Source: Caprimulgus europaeus (Eukaryota > Chordata > Aves > Caprimulgiformes > Caprimulgidae). From it: a DNA stretch of 64,000 bases. The notes under the pieces are model-generated. The model made no database searches. It saw nothing but the letters and a program-made list of their open reading frames with translations, and was not told where the DNA came from. A program made the position numbers and the translations under genes. The stretch spans positions 8,853,054 through 8,917,053 of the forward strand of contig OU015529.1 in assembly GCA_907165065.1 (NCBI GenBank), given 5' to 3'. Of this stretch, positions 24,850-37,242 are shown in pieces; within the stretch, counting starts at the first letter, position 1; each line of letters starts with the position of its first letter.

Positions 24850-26100
24850 TGATGTTTTAACAAAACATTAAAAAATACACCAGATATTACTCTGCTCTAC
24901 TACACCTCCCATTAAAACATAAGAATGTAAATAGCATGCAAATAGTAATTTTTCTAATATTAAAGGGAGAAAATTATACTAAATAATCATCATCTATATT
25001 TACTCGAGAACTGAGCCTGGAGGGCTCGTTGTCTACAAATGGTCTTACAGCTTGAACTCTGATGAAATCTCCAAATGAAAGCTTCCATAACCAACTAAAT
25101 AACTTTGCTATTTCTGCAAGTTGTAAGCAAATATGGGAAATGGTTGGTTAAAATAGCTGAAGTCTCATTCCACTGATAGTGCATGCATCAGAACACCTGC
25201 CAAGAACAAGTCCACTTGGTTTTCAAATTTTCATACTTCGCTACTAAGCCAGATGGAGTTAATAGTGTCAGGACTCATAATTTTATGCAGTATCTTCTCT
25301 GCAGTTACTTATAGATGAAGAATAATGTGTCAGGATTGCAAAGCCTGCATCAGTGTATTTGAATACAATCAGCTATGCTCACAGAGCTTGTATAATCCCT
25401 TCCAATCACACCAGTGTGCACAAAAGTCCCAAGCAAAACCACAAAGCTAACTCATATTTCTTCCTCAATCTGTAATTATAATGCTTATTAAACCATGATG
25501 AATAAAAATGATGACCAGCACTAGATATTACAGATCTTACTTCACTGGTTCAGTGCAACTAATAAAAGTATTATTAAATATTTAAAGTGAATGGGTCGTG
25601 CAATTAAAGTCGTGTGCTCCTTCAACTGAACAGGATGTCACAGCATCTTGAAGAGACAAAATGCTTGCAAAAATGTTTTATTAGAAAAAGATCTAAGTTT
25701 CATTTTCTTAGCATTTTTCTCCCTATTATATCTCTGGGAAGCTTAAATCATTAGATACTGGTTTTTGAATGTAAATGACACTACCACTGTGACGTACTGT
25801 TCATAAAAGCCTTTGAAATAATAAAAGGTACGCAAGCAAATATTTGCTGGCAGCTTACTAATAAACTCTCTTGATTTAAGATCACTTAGAAAGCAACAAG
25901 CTCATTTTTAATACTTCTCATGCATTTTCTCTTGACTTGCATTTTAAGGTTGTCCACAGAAAACTAAAGAAGCTCTTATAACATTGAAATCAAAACCACA
26001 CAGTAGTCTCCTAATGCATGCCCAGAACATTCTCAAGGCCTGCTTTTAGAAACATGCAGTGGATTTGGCAGTAAGCACTTCTGCAAATGGGCTCCCAGTA
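24850..26100. other. AT-rich intron, nothing recognised
   Basis: Apart from the pyrimidine-rich approach to the exon acceptor, no exon or repeat is recognisable. The text is typical AT-rich intron. Confidence 0.5.
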
Positions 26101-26104
26101 TGTG

Positions 26105-26137
<33 letters not shown>

Positions 26138-26145
26138 ATGTATAT

Positions 26146-26228
<83 letters not shown>

Positions 26229-26236
26229 CACACACC
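26101..26236. repeat. Compound TA microsatellite with TATG/CATA wings
   Basis: Alternating TA runs interrupted by TATG units and then the complementary CATA units (26125-26160), followed by a long TA run (about 26161-26215) and a short GTATATATACATACACACAC tail. The TATG and CATA blocks are inverted copies of each other, so the tract can fold into hairpins. All open frames over it (repeating YI peptides) are artefacts. Confidence 0.97.
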
Positions 26237-26407
26237 AAGAGGATAACTGGTATGTCTGCGGGTGAAACTGCATGGTTTATATTCAGAATAAATAAAAGCC
26301 TAGTATGAATATCTAGATGGTTAAAAATTATGTTTTTAACCCTTCATTTGAAAATGTAACTGGTGGTCTCTGTATGCTGATTTACATCAGCACTGAATTA
26401 CATCAAT

Positions 26408-26490
26408 ACAATAGATTCATAGATTTTACAGATAGAAACAACTACTGTGACCCTCCAGTTTTACCAACAACTTGACAAAGGCCACAAAAA
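26408..26490 (-). mobile_element. Ancient CR1-type LINE 3' terminus
   Basis: The sequence from ATAGATTCATAGATTTTA onward follows the 3' end of the old amniote CR1 group as I remember it (a TCATAGATTTTAAGGCCAGAAGGGACC-like terminus), and ends near CAAAGGCCACA. It is heavily diverged and only about 80 bp long, so it is a 5'-truncated, very old copy, sense to ATRNL1. Confidence 0.6.
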
Positions 26491-29084
26491 TTTAAAGCAT
26501 TAAATACTGAATCTCTACATGCTAAAATTACTATATCTAGCTCATTTTCTTCCTAAAATAACAAAAATTAAAGAAAACAATGTTATTAGAGTAGTCCAGC
26601 CATATGGAACTCATTACAGTATTGTAAGTCTACAGAGCTATTGGCAAATGCTTACTTTTTAATAGGAAACCAAACATTGTTTTAAACAAATAGAATTGCT
26701 TGGGGAAAGTTCTTAAATGAGCAGAATAACCTATGTTCCAAATGCATAAACAATTATTTAAAAGATTTACTTAACACAGAGTATAAAGGAACATATATTT
26801 GATATGCTCTCTGTTTTTTAAGGCTAGCAGTTTTCTTCACCTCTGCTCCTTATCATGCATTCAGTAAAACCTTTCCATTCACTGTAATTTTGATACTCTG
26901 TCATTTCAGAAGAGTACTATGAAGATTCTTAATTAGCTCTGTAAACAAGAATGAAAACTAAAATGTTCAGCTGCCCATGAAGCGCTCCTGAGTTTGGCAG
27001 CTGAGCACTTGCACATCAAAGTGCTCTATTCAAAATATTGCTCCTTTCTGTTCAGCATTTTAAAGCTCCCTGTAAAGTGCAGAATAGGAAAAATAAGATG
27101 AAATGAGGAGAAATACAGAAAGATATTATGACATATAAAATCAGTTTTGTGCTTATAACAGGTCACTAATTCCCACCAATTTCAACTGTCCAAGTATCAA
27201 GACTGGGACTAAGGCAAAGTTCCAGTTACAGACAATCTTGTGAGCCAGATTATCGCATGGCAGGAGGAGTTCAGGTGTGATGCCCTGTGCCCCAGTCACA
27301 TGCTGTTTTCATGTAGCCCATACAGGTATGGTGAAATTCCCATAATTCAGTTATAGGCCAAGAAACAGAGAAACTCTTTGAACATGGGTATTATGGGAAA
27401 AGTAAAAAACCTCTTCCTTACCTTTTTTCTCAGCAAAGACATTAAAAAAACACAGATTTCATCACAGCTGAAGCAGAATAAACATGGGAAAGTGGAAAGT
27501 GGAACTACACTTGTGTTACATATATATTCATATTTAAAAAAATACTGCATTTAAAAATTATATAAACAAAAAATAAATATATACTTCTTCAGTAATTGGG
27601 GATGTTATTAACATGTAATATTTAAATATTTTATCACACATCAAATTTATAATATTTAGAATTAAGCACATGCATAAATATTAACTTAAAACTATGGGAA
27701 ATTCTAAACATTACTTTCTCAGCATAGGTCTGAGAAATTCAAAGACCACTTATCAAACTGCACAGACAACTGATTTCAAAGTCTACCATAATTTTAAATC
27801 TAATTAAGTACAAGAGTATTGATAAGATTAATTTTTTAGGCATTTATGTTATATTGCAGCAATTTCAAAGTATTAATTTATATCCTATTAAGGAGTTTTT
27901 CTTGTAAAGTACAGAATTATATTTGGCATCAGCAAAAAACAGGAATATGGTAAATTAGTTCAATTTCTCACTCAAAACTTGTATAATTTGAGAACATTTC
28001 TTAAAAAAAACAACCATTTTCGCATAATTAGTCCCTTGTCATGGAAATATGCATTTCACTTCATTCTCCATGGACACGTAGACATCTCTGCTCATAGATT
28101 ATGTTAATTTTGAGTTTTGGTGTGCTAGTCAAATAAGTAACTTTGAAATAGGACTTGCTTCCCCATCTAGAAGTGTATCATAGGAAAGTATTTGCCTGGG
28201 TATACAATTCAATTTTACCACTGATCAAAAAATCTCTTATGGATGATACTTCTCTGATAAATGCAGTTTGCAGGCTGAAATGTTTCAAATCTTTTGTATT
28301 TTAGGAAGTGTCACCATTTTGCTTCTTTTTCCTATTTAGAAGACTTTTTTTTTTACTTTTTTTTTTAATTAAAGGCGGTCTCTCATGTGGAGTAGGATAC
28401 TGTTCTGATTAGCACTGTTTTTTCTATGCTCTTCTCTTTACCTTCGAACATAACTGTCCTAGAAAAGCCCCAATTGAAAAAAAAAAAAAAAAACCTAATA
28501 AAGTACATGAGATGTTAGGAAGTAGGACAGATGTACTTTCTCTTTGTTATACAGTAACAGACACTCTTGAGGGACTGATAGATTAGGATAGCTGAAAAGG
28601 ATGAGAGCATTTTAGTGTCATAATAGGAAGAACAGAAAAATCCTTTCAAAGATCTTTCTGTTGTTTTTAGGCAACTTTATGGGCTAATTTAGCCCACTGG
28701 CAAGCAAGGCACATGTCAGTGTGTACCAGACAAGTGTGCATGCCGAAGTTCATGGGGCAGCTGATAGCTAGGGTAGGGATAAGAGGTGGCAAACAGTTGA
28801 AAAAATGTTAGGAAGACTTCTGATCACCAGACCAAAAAAGTTTTCCTTTTGGCTGTTCAGAACTAGGCATTTTCAGCACACTGTTCCAGAAATAACGAAG
28901 GATATGGCAGTTGAAAGAGTGCCTGTTATTTTAACAACAGCAACAACTGCCTAGGCTTGCTAGGTTTTCTTCCCTCACATCTTAGCTTTTCATTTTGTCG
29001 TTGTTGGGTTTTTTGTTTTGTTTGTTTGGTTTTTTTCCTATATCAGATCATTACCAACATTGTATCAGGACATTCATTACTTTG
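26491..29084. other. AT-rich intron with homopolymer runs
   Basis: No exon recognised. Simple sequence includes two T10 runs at 28345-28366, an A17 run at 28477-28493, and a T/G-rich stretch at about 28997-29038. The A17 run ends CCTAATAAAG, which resembles a poly(A) site by chance. No retrocopy body is recognised upstream. Confidence 0.5.
28477..28493. repeat. A17 homopolymer
   Basis: Uninterrupted run of 17 A, with no retroposon body recognised on its left. Confidence 0.95.
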
Positions 29085-29260
29085 TCAAGGTAAGTATTCA
29101 AAAACATGAAGAATGGTAATTCTACAACGTCTCTGGCAACTGCTGTCCAGTGCTGCAGTACCCTCCTAGCTACAAAGATTTTCCAAATGTCTAATCTAAA
29201 ATTCCTATTCTCTGACTTGTCTGCAGTTACAACTTGGTCTCCTCCTCTCCTGTTTCTGTG
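29085..29260 (-). mobile_element. Old CR1 LINE fragment, 3' untranslated region
   Basis: The plus strand tracks the reverse complement of the CR1 3' region: TCTACAACGTCTCTGGCAAC (29121-29140), then CCAGTGCTGCAGTACCCTCC, then ATGTCTAATCTAAAATTCCT, and a stretch matching the ...CTTGTCC... part of the same region. Diverged well beyond the copies at 37243 and 60530, and missing both the CR1 3' tip and all of ORF2. Sense to ATRNL1. Confidence 0.8.
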
Positions 29261-32182
29261 CTGTCAACTGCTGATGTGAATAGCACCAAAGGCTATAACA
29301 AAAGCATTAACAATGTCAGGCATTAAATCTGAGTTTTACAGGAAAAGTATTTGCAGCGAGGAGAAATGTCAAAATCTCAGGAAGAGTTGCATTGACTAAT
29401 TTCTGATCACATTGCATCTGACAAACTCCAAGGGTTAAAAAAATTAAAAATACACGTAAATAGACAGCCTTTTATAAATAGATAGTCTGTATAAGCAGTG
29501 CAATTCGGTCATTCATCCCATATTCTTGAGGTTTCTTATTGCCATATCTAATCAACAGAAGTAACTTAAATGGGTTTAAAAGACTACACAGATCCGAGTG
29601 GACCACAGGCATTTTAGTTAGAAACACAATTTAATTCTCATTCTCAAACTGATTTATACATAGTGGTATCTTAATGAAGCTCTGATTATTTAATTTGCAC
29701 AAGATAAAGATTGCCTTCTCTGTAACTTTTCTCATTGTAACTGTTGGTGTTACAAATCTCTTCAAATTAAATTAGGTATTTATATAGTTGGAAAGGACAG
29801 CATTTTCTCATTTACATGTTGAACAACCTATTTAACTTGATTAATTTCCAAACCAGCTGATTTCACTGGAAAGGCATATCATAGTCATTAAACTATTTTG
29901 TTAGTTTTTAGGTGAAATAAGCTCAGTATTCTGTGATTGCAGGAGATAACAGTGACTTTAAGAGATGGACAAAAGCTGGCTTATGAAACCAAGCAGCAGG
30001 AATAACCATACTTCTGATAGCAGTCTGACAATCTGGATGTATTCATTCTCTCCATCATGAACTTCCTAAACAATCCTGGTCGCTTGCTTTCCCCTTTGCC
30101 TCATTTCCCACTCTGTTAAGTGGAAAGTGTCCCGACACAAGAGTGCATTCAGGTAGGCAACGAGATGTTACAATGATGAGCATAGAATAACATGCTATTT
30201 GCACTGCAAAACAGACTCTTTAGAAACTTCCTAAGATATCAGGGCCTATTCCATGCCACTTTCTTTTAAAATTGCCTGAAGAAAAAGTGCTCTCAGGTCT
30301 GTGCAAAGGTCTGTCATGGGAAAAATGAGAGGAGTTATACTTCTTGTCCTAGCTTTATACTGAATAAAATGAAGGGTTATTTAAACTAGACATAGTCCGG
30401 CAAACAACAGCTAAGACATACTTAAAATACAGTGTACACATCCCAAAAAATAACAGTTCCAAAAGGTCAAGTTTTTATGTATCCCTTTTGGAAACCAAAT
30501 ACCAGTCGTCTGTAATTTCCCTTGAACAAATCAAAAATGAGAAAAAAAGATGAGCCCTGAAAAGGTCATTTTGTTGCTAGATCCAAGGAACAGACATTTA
30601 ATGTATTGCACATTAGCAAGCAAAGAGCAAAATGTGAATCTACTGTGACTTCAGGTTTTGGACGTTTTTGATTCTAGAATAGAATTCCCATCTCTAAAAC
30701 ACTCAGAGTATGAAAAGCTGCTTGTTGCAGCAGGAAATGGCACACTGGTTCATGCTTACTTGCCAGTAATTTATGGAGTCTCATATTGCACTAAAGTTGT
30801 GATCAATCCTTAGATTTTTTCCCTAAAGATTAATATAGCATGAGAAGATTTTTTGGATTCTAAGAATCAATAACAAGCTCAAAATTCAATTCACTGCTTT
30901 CAAATTTAAGAAGTGCTAAACAAGACCTAATCCTATTATCTTTTTCACTAGATCACTATGAATCCATGTTGCACATTTACATACTTTGGTAACTGTAATA
31001 ATTTGAAAGGTTCCTCTAGAGATACTCAAGTCCTTCTATAGGCCTTGCTAATCCCAGAACTGCATTCTTCTTTCTAATCAAGTGGGTTTAAAAAAATCCT
31101 TTCAGCAAACTGCTGATTATTTTGCTGTTAGCTAGCAGAGCCATTTTCAATTAACAAAAAATTTCTAAAAAAAACTTATTCTGCAAACTAATTCTTTGTA
31201 CAGAGAAAAGGAGAACAAGATCCACTAATTATATATGTTAAAATGTTTCTATGGAAGACATTCTACGGTATTTGCCCAAGGAAAGTTATTTATAAATGAA
31301 TATATTAAAATATGTGTTAAAATTAATTATTTCAGAATATGAAAGAGAGATTCAAGTATCATATTATGCAAATTACTCCTCGTAACTCTCTTATTTACAA
31401 TGGTGCCACATAAATAATGCTTTTCAAAATGTCTTTTGAAGAATTACTAACACTGATAGTGTAATACTTTAAACTGAAGTGCCATCTTTATAAGTGAAAT
31501 AGACACAGTATGAAACTACCCTATGTTAACAAAATCTCAGTGCATCCTATGGACATTATTAATATACTGCTTTTGAAATGGGTTGTCATGAATATTATTC
31601 ATGACTAACACAACTGTTAAAACTAGCTTTAGTTACTTATCTTAGACAAAAGATGTCAAGCTGATAATTCCATGCTCTGAAATAAAGTTTTAGGCTGTTC
31701 CTATAGCAATTCAGATTGCTTTAAATATAGTAAAAATGGTCTAACAAAGGAAACTTTGTCCACCTTTCTGCTTTGGTCCTACACAAAGGCAGTGTGATTG
31801 TGATTATGAGCATTCCCTGTCTATAAGTGAGAAAAAAACTCCACCAAAACTCTCTTCTCCTTTACAGGAGTTATTTATAAATTCTCAACTGTAAGCAAAC
31901 GTGAGCATGTATTATCTCACCACTCCTGCTCCCCTTTTCAGTGCTCCCTCTGTCCTTTCCAAGTGCTGGCCACTCTTGTCTAAAAGCAAGGCCCCAAGCC
32001 TTACACAGCAGAAAAGGGTCACTTCACAGGCCTTACTGATCTTTTTCTTGATATTTTGTTGATAATTATGCCAGCATCTTTGCTACAATACAAGTGTGGT
32101 GACATACTCACTTCTGATTCATAATCATTCCACCTCATTTTTTCAATATTCTTATCAAGCTCATTGCCCATTTAACCCTACC
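29261..32182. other. AT-rich intron, nothing recognised
   Basis: No exon, RNA gene or repeat family recognised. One near-perfect inverted repeat at 31585-31605 is listed separately. Confidence 0.5.
31585..31605. repeat. Inverted repeat with 9-base arms
   Basis: Arms GTCATGAAT and ATTCATGAC are perfect reverse complements around a three-base loop (ATT). Possible protein-binding dyad or chance. Confidence 0.9.
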
Positions 32183-32207
32183 TTTTTTTTTTTTTTTTTT
32201 TTTTTTT
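32183..32207. repeat. T25 homopolymer
   Basis: Uninterrupted run of 25 T ending in CAG, which mimics a splice acceptor on the plus strand. A 161-codon open frame crosses it (32096-32581) but owes its polyphenylalanine stretch to this run. Confidence 0.96.
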
Positions 32208-32499
32208 CAGATGGTTACTTTTTGGTGCAGAATTGTGTGTTAGCCAATTACAGAATCATGGAATTGCAGCTTTTCAATCAATTACTTCAGATTCTCTCAT
32301 TTTCTTTTGTACAGATTAGAATTCTGTCCTATGGTATGTTTGTAGCATCTCTTACTTCAACGGCAATTACACATTCAATAACCATGGTCCATCTCTTAAA
32401 TCAACACCAGAATCAGATTGCAGAAGAATCCCACTTGATATACCTTTCCTTTCCACAAAGAGCAAATTGTAACTATAACTACTCCAAGAATACAGTTTT

Positions 32500-32930
32500 A
32501 CATTCACTTCCTTTTTATCTAAAAGGTCTGCCAGTCTGTTGTATCAAGAAATCAGTTTGGCTTGGCATGATTTGTACTTGAAAAAACAACATTGAATGCC
32601 ACTTACTTGTTCACTTCCTTCTAAATTCTTACAGATTATTTAAAAAAATATTTATTCTAGTACTTTCCTAAGAATTACTGATAAATTGGCTTGTGTCTGA
32701 TTACCTTGCCCTTCCTCTTCCCCCTCCTTTTCTAAGACAGGAATTACATTCGTTCCTTTCTTCAACCTCACTTGTCCTAACTGAAGTCTCAGAACCCTTA
32801 TAGGCTCTGGGACCACAAAGTGCTTAGCCAATTCTATAAATATTCTAGAATAAATTTAATCAGGTTATCCAATCTGAAAATATTTAGTAAGTACTCCCTA
32901 ACCCATCTTTCTACATTATTGCTTGATATT
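32500..32930 (-). mobile_element. Ancient LINE relic, reverse transcriptase N-terminal half
   Basis: The plus strand follows, at low identity, the reverse complement of a vertebrate LINE reverse transcriptase. GCTTGGCATGATTTGTACTT (32558-32577) matches the complement of the KGRSCLTNL-type segment. About 32630-32720 follows the complement of the NYRPVSLT-type segment. TAAGACAGGAATTACATTCG (32734-32753) follows the complement of the start of that domain, and similarity runs on to about 32920. The clade is CR1/L3-like or L2-like, which I cannot resolve. Very old; sense to ATRNL1. Confidence 0.6.
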
Positions 32931-35900
32931 GTATCCATTTTTCACTTTAGGTTCTAACAGACTTTTAAAGAGGCCTTAATTAAAGGTCTTTTTAAAACAG
33001 ACTCTGTTCCTAACACAGAAAGATGGGCTGTATGTACTATTACTTTAGAGACAAGTTCAAGTGCAGGACAAGTATATTTCAATTTGCAAACAATGTCAAT
33101 GCATTTTTTTAACCTGAAAGACAACAAAAAGGGAAGAGACTGGATTTGGTTCCTGAACTGATGTGAAAACATATGGTCCAAATTATAATGACTGAATTGA
33201 AGCTGTGCCAATTGAGAAAAAGCTGGTTTCTGAAACATTCCTGGACCCTAGACCACAGAGTGACTTCAGATGCTCAAAATCTTAAGAATTTTTTTTCAGA
33301 TGATATTGAATCCAAGGTTTGTATTTATTTTTCTTCATCATTTTCTTTCCATTTTTTTTAATTAAATTGTAACATATAAAATATAAAATTATGAAAAAAG
33401 ATAAAAAATACTGTGCAGGACAACTGGCCTGTACCTCAACAAAGGTGAAATTTGCTTTTATTATTATCTCTAATTCTTTTAAACCACCTATTATTTGAGA
33501 ATACTAGTATACTGATAAAGTGACAAAAAGTGACACATTTTAAGTGCAGCACCATTGCCAATTATACAACTATTCTAACATGGCACTTTAGAAGCTACTT
33601 AAAGCATAAAGGACATTAACATTAGGGAAGTAAGCTGGTGATGTACTAAGACTGACTGATACCTTTAAAGGCTTTCAAGCTTTAACTTGTAAAGTATTAA
33701 GCAAAATAACCACCATTTTCAGTGCCTTGCAAAGGGGACCACAAAGAGGTACACTTACCAGTAGTCCTGCCTGTCCCAGGATGGAAATGCCCTGATCTAC
33801 ATGGATTCTCAGTGTAAGGAGCTGAATGGCCATGCCATACTACCTTGTGCTACTGTGTTGGGTGACTAAAGCTCTTCTAGACAACCCTTACAAAAGTTGA
33901 GCTTGTGTTAGTTGGTTACCTGCCTCCCTCTTCACTAAAAAATGAGGCTTATCCAGCCACTGATAACCTTTTTAGTTCAATTGCCCCATCCAGAAGAAGC
34001 TCTAAAAAGTAGTATTTTTCACATCAACAGCCCAATTACACATCATTAGTGAAAGTTTTAAGTTATAGCCAGGATCAAAAAGTGTGAGAAAAGACCTGTT
34101 CATTCAGAATGTACAGAAAATCCTTGTAACAAATCCTGTCCACCTCACATTTTCAGCAAGAAAGGCTTTAGCTAATTAACATAAAACTAGGATCCTAATC
34201 AGAAATCTGGGTGCTTGTCCAGAGAAATATTCCAAACCATACCTAGTACTTTCAGGTCAGCAAGAATTTGGCACATATAGTGGGAATTGCACATGGCCAC
34301 AGCCAACTCATTTTGTGCAGGAGAGCGAATGGCTTTGAAGCAGATGCGGTTCTGCTATCCAATCAGAGTAATAACGTGAATTACAGCAGCTCTCCTCTGT
34401 TCATGTTGCTTTTAAGTTTGAAACAACTGATTTAGCAGCTGTGAGATGTTACACCTCTTCTATGGAGATTGCTCAAGAATACCTGAACACTAGAAGTTGA
34501 TCGCAAAGGTTTCCACTCCTGCTATAGACCTAAGAAAGCAAGGCAACTGACCATCCCTTGCCTTTGAAAGAAAACAAGAAACCGAGGCAGTCTGCTCTGA
34601 GTTCAAGTATCTTGAACAGGAAAGTATAAATAACAGGAAACTGCTGAGGTAAGGAAGTCTGAAGCTTGTAATATTTTAATGGAGAATTATTTTAAGAGCT
34701 GAATCGCTATCTGGTAAGCTACAGCTACTGAAGAGACTATAACCTCTCTAATCTCCTCAAATATTTAAGCTACATCAGAATTTCAGAAATAGAGGTCTTC
34801 CAAGCATTAAATACCCTAATCCCACCGTCTAAAATTCAGTTCTGAAATAAGAAGCATAACACCAAATCCAAGAGACCGTCTTGGCAATATCTGTAGCAGC
34901 AGAAGTCAGGTTGTTATTCTCTTTACCTTGGTAATAATTTTGTCCACAGTCCAGCTGCAAACAAGGAAACCAGACTTCCCAGTAGTGTTCCTACAAAGGG
35001 TTGCACCAGTCTGTGTGTGTGTACACACTCTACCGATTAGAAAAAAATACTGTGAAGAAGTTAATCTCTCACTGCTGCCACACTGAGACTTTCAATATAA
35101 AAGTGACAGAGTGTAAATCAAAGTACTCTGGCATTTTGAGCTCCAGTCAGACTGTTTCAAGAGAGAGAAGTGGGATGATTTAGAGTTCATCAATTATATC
35201 ACATCAAATTAGCCTCCATCACTGGCTTGGCTCGACAGCTTTCATCTATTCTAATTTACAACAGAGAGGACAGCCAAGTACAGGATTGTGGCAATGACAC
35301 AGTCAAAGGGAAGCAGAGCACTTTTGCTTTGCAGGAACAGTGGGCTTTTCTAGATACCCACTTCAGCTGGGTCAAAATCTCCAGCCATGTTTAGTTTCTT
35401 TCATTTGCTTTGATCTGACAACCCTCCTTAAGGAAGCAATGTGCTAAATATCTTTTTAGCAGTCCTGCAGTCACTGCCTGTCCACAGACACTGTTCTGTA
35501 TACATCTACCTTACACAGTGATTCACCTTTGCAGTTAAATCCTTAAAATAAATGACTACACCACTGGAATGGCATTGTAACTGTATGGGGTTAGGACACA
35601 GGTTAGCTATTTTACAGGAAAATCACTACCAGTGAATTGTTAGAATTTGCCTTCCAACTGACAGACTTTAAATTTGAATTTGCCATGGTTATTTGAAGAG
35701 ACTGATAGTAACTTAAATCACTGTGAAAAAGAGAAAAGCATTGAAGAACCTTACAGAGACATCACTTTACAAAATATTTTCTATTACGAATTCATCCCTT
35801 TGCTATGGATGTGATCACAAGGATTGTGCATCATTTAAATTGCAGTCTAGAGGCTTAGGTTGCTTCAAATGGGAAATGGGTCTTGTGCTGGCCCTCTGTA

Positions 35901-37242
35901 TAGTGGTGAATTTGCACAACAGGGATAAAAAGATAGCTTTACTGTCTCTACCACAATAAATACTAAGAAAGAAACCAAAAGAACAAAAAGACTGTTTTCC
36001 ATATAGCAAGTAGTTTCTCTCTTCTACCAAAGAAAACATTTTTTAATACAGAAAAATGAAAATTTATGACATTTAAGAGTGCACACATTGCAGTGATTAC
36101 TTCACCAGAATGAGCAAGCTTCCAAAAGTATATTTCCACACTCTTCCAACACAATTTCCACGCATATTGGCATTATGTGCATATCTCTCTTACCTGCTTT
36201 CTTCTAATATGGACCATTTCCAAATTAAATAACGCAAGCTTTAGGCAAGTCAAGGTCATCTTTCCCATTCCTTTACATCCTCCTCAAGCTTGATTTTGCT
36301 GGCAGGATTTTAAGTATGGAACTACTAATAGGGTTTTTTTATGGCAGTTTTAAAATTGTTTTAATAATTTTAGCAGATTAAAATGTTTAGGGACAAATAA
36401 ATTATTGGAATTTCTGACTGCTAATTTTTAGAGACCCTCATCTGATACCAGGACTGATAAATACTAAGTAAAAACTTAGACACAGTATTGTCTTTTACCT
36501 GGAATCTTAATTGGGTCCTTCGTTTTATATGCAGTCTTATACAGTTTGTATAAAAAGCAAATGAATACAACAAAATGTGTTCATGACTTTCCTCTTGAAA
36601 ATGTGAAAACATAAGATATTTTTATATTCTTCCACAATATGCCCCTTTCTGCACGGGAATCTTTTACCTGCATTAGAGAGTGCCATAAATTTTTCTAGAA
36701 TGTGGACTTGTTTCCTGTTATTTGTTCCAGCTGGAGACATATTGGTTTAAAATGTCAGGGAACCTGCTATGTGCTAATGGATTTTTATATGGGCATCTGC
36801 TAAATGCTTTCAAATTTACACCACCATAATGCATGAGACAGCTGGAATTTCATTAATTGAAATTTATTTACCAAGAAAAAAACAACATCATCCTTAATTA
36901 GGAGACAAAAGAAAACAAAGATATGATCTATGAGTCAAAGGTGCCACACATTTCAGTGATTTTCCTCAACAGACCTATATTTATCACAGTGCATGCAAAG
37001 CAAGAACTCGCCTTCAGGAGCTTCTTATAAGGAGTGTGACAACTATGATTTATCTAATTATTTTTTTCCCTACTTATTCGGACTTGAGGGAAATAGTCTA
37101 GTATATAATGCTCAAACCCATCAACATAAGTTTTTATTTTCTTACTTGGGGCTGTGGTGCTTGGTTGATTATTAACATGTGAAAAGTTATTTCTTGATTA
37201 TGTGAACAACTTTTCTTTAAAAAGGTATATTTTAAAAACATA
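32931..37242. other. AT-rich intron with a few GC-richer patches
   Basis: No exon recognised. Patches of more even composition lie at 33720-33850, 34280-34480 and about 34860-35400. The second contains a CCAATCAG box (34359-34366). At about 33756 the minus strand shows a donor-like CTG|GTAAGT after a short open stretch, but there is no good acceptor and no resemblance to ATRNL1. Confidence 0.45.

Noticed and set aside
26011-26308. Several frames encoding repeating tyrosine-isoleucine peptides
   Set aside because: Translations of the TA microsatellite.
28477-28500. A17 run followed by AATAAAG as the end of a processed pseudogene
   Set aside because: The signal lies after the A run rather than before it, and no retrocopy body is recognisable.
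32096-32581. 161-codon open frame on the plus strand
   Set aside because: It crosses a T25 run and then text antisense to a LINE relic; no protein family resemblance.
33757-33840. Minus-strand open stretch ending in a CTG|GTAAGT donor-like site, tested as an ATRNL1 exon
   Set aside because: No pyrimidine-rich acceptor and the peptide does not match the ATRNL1 membrane or tail segments.
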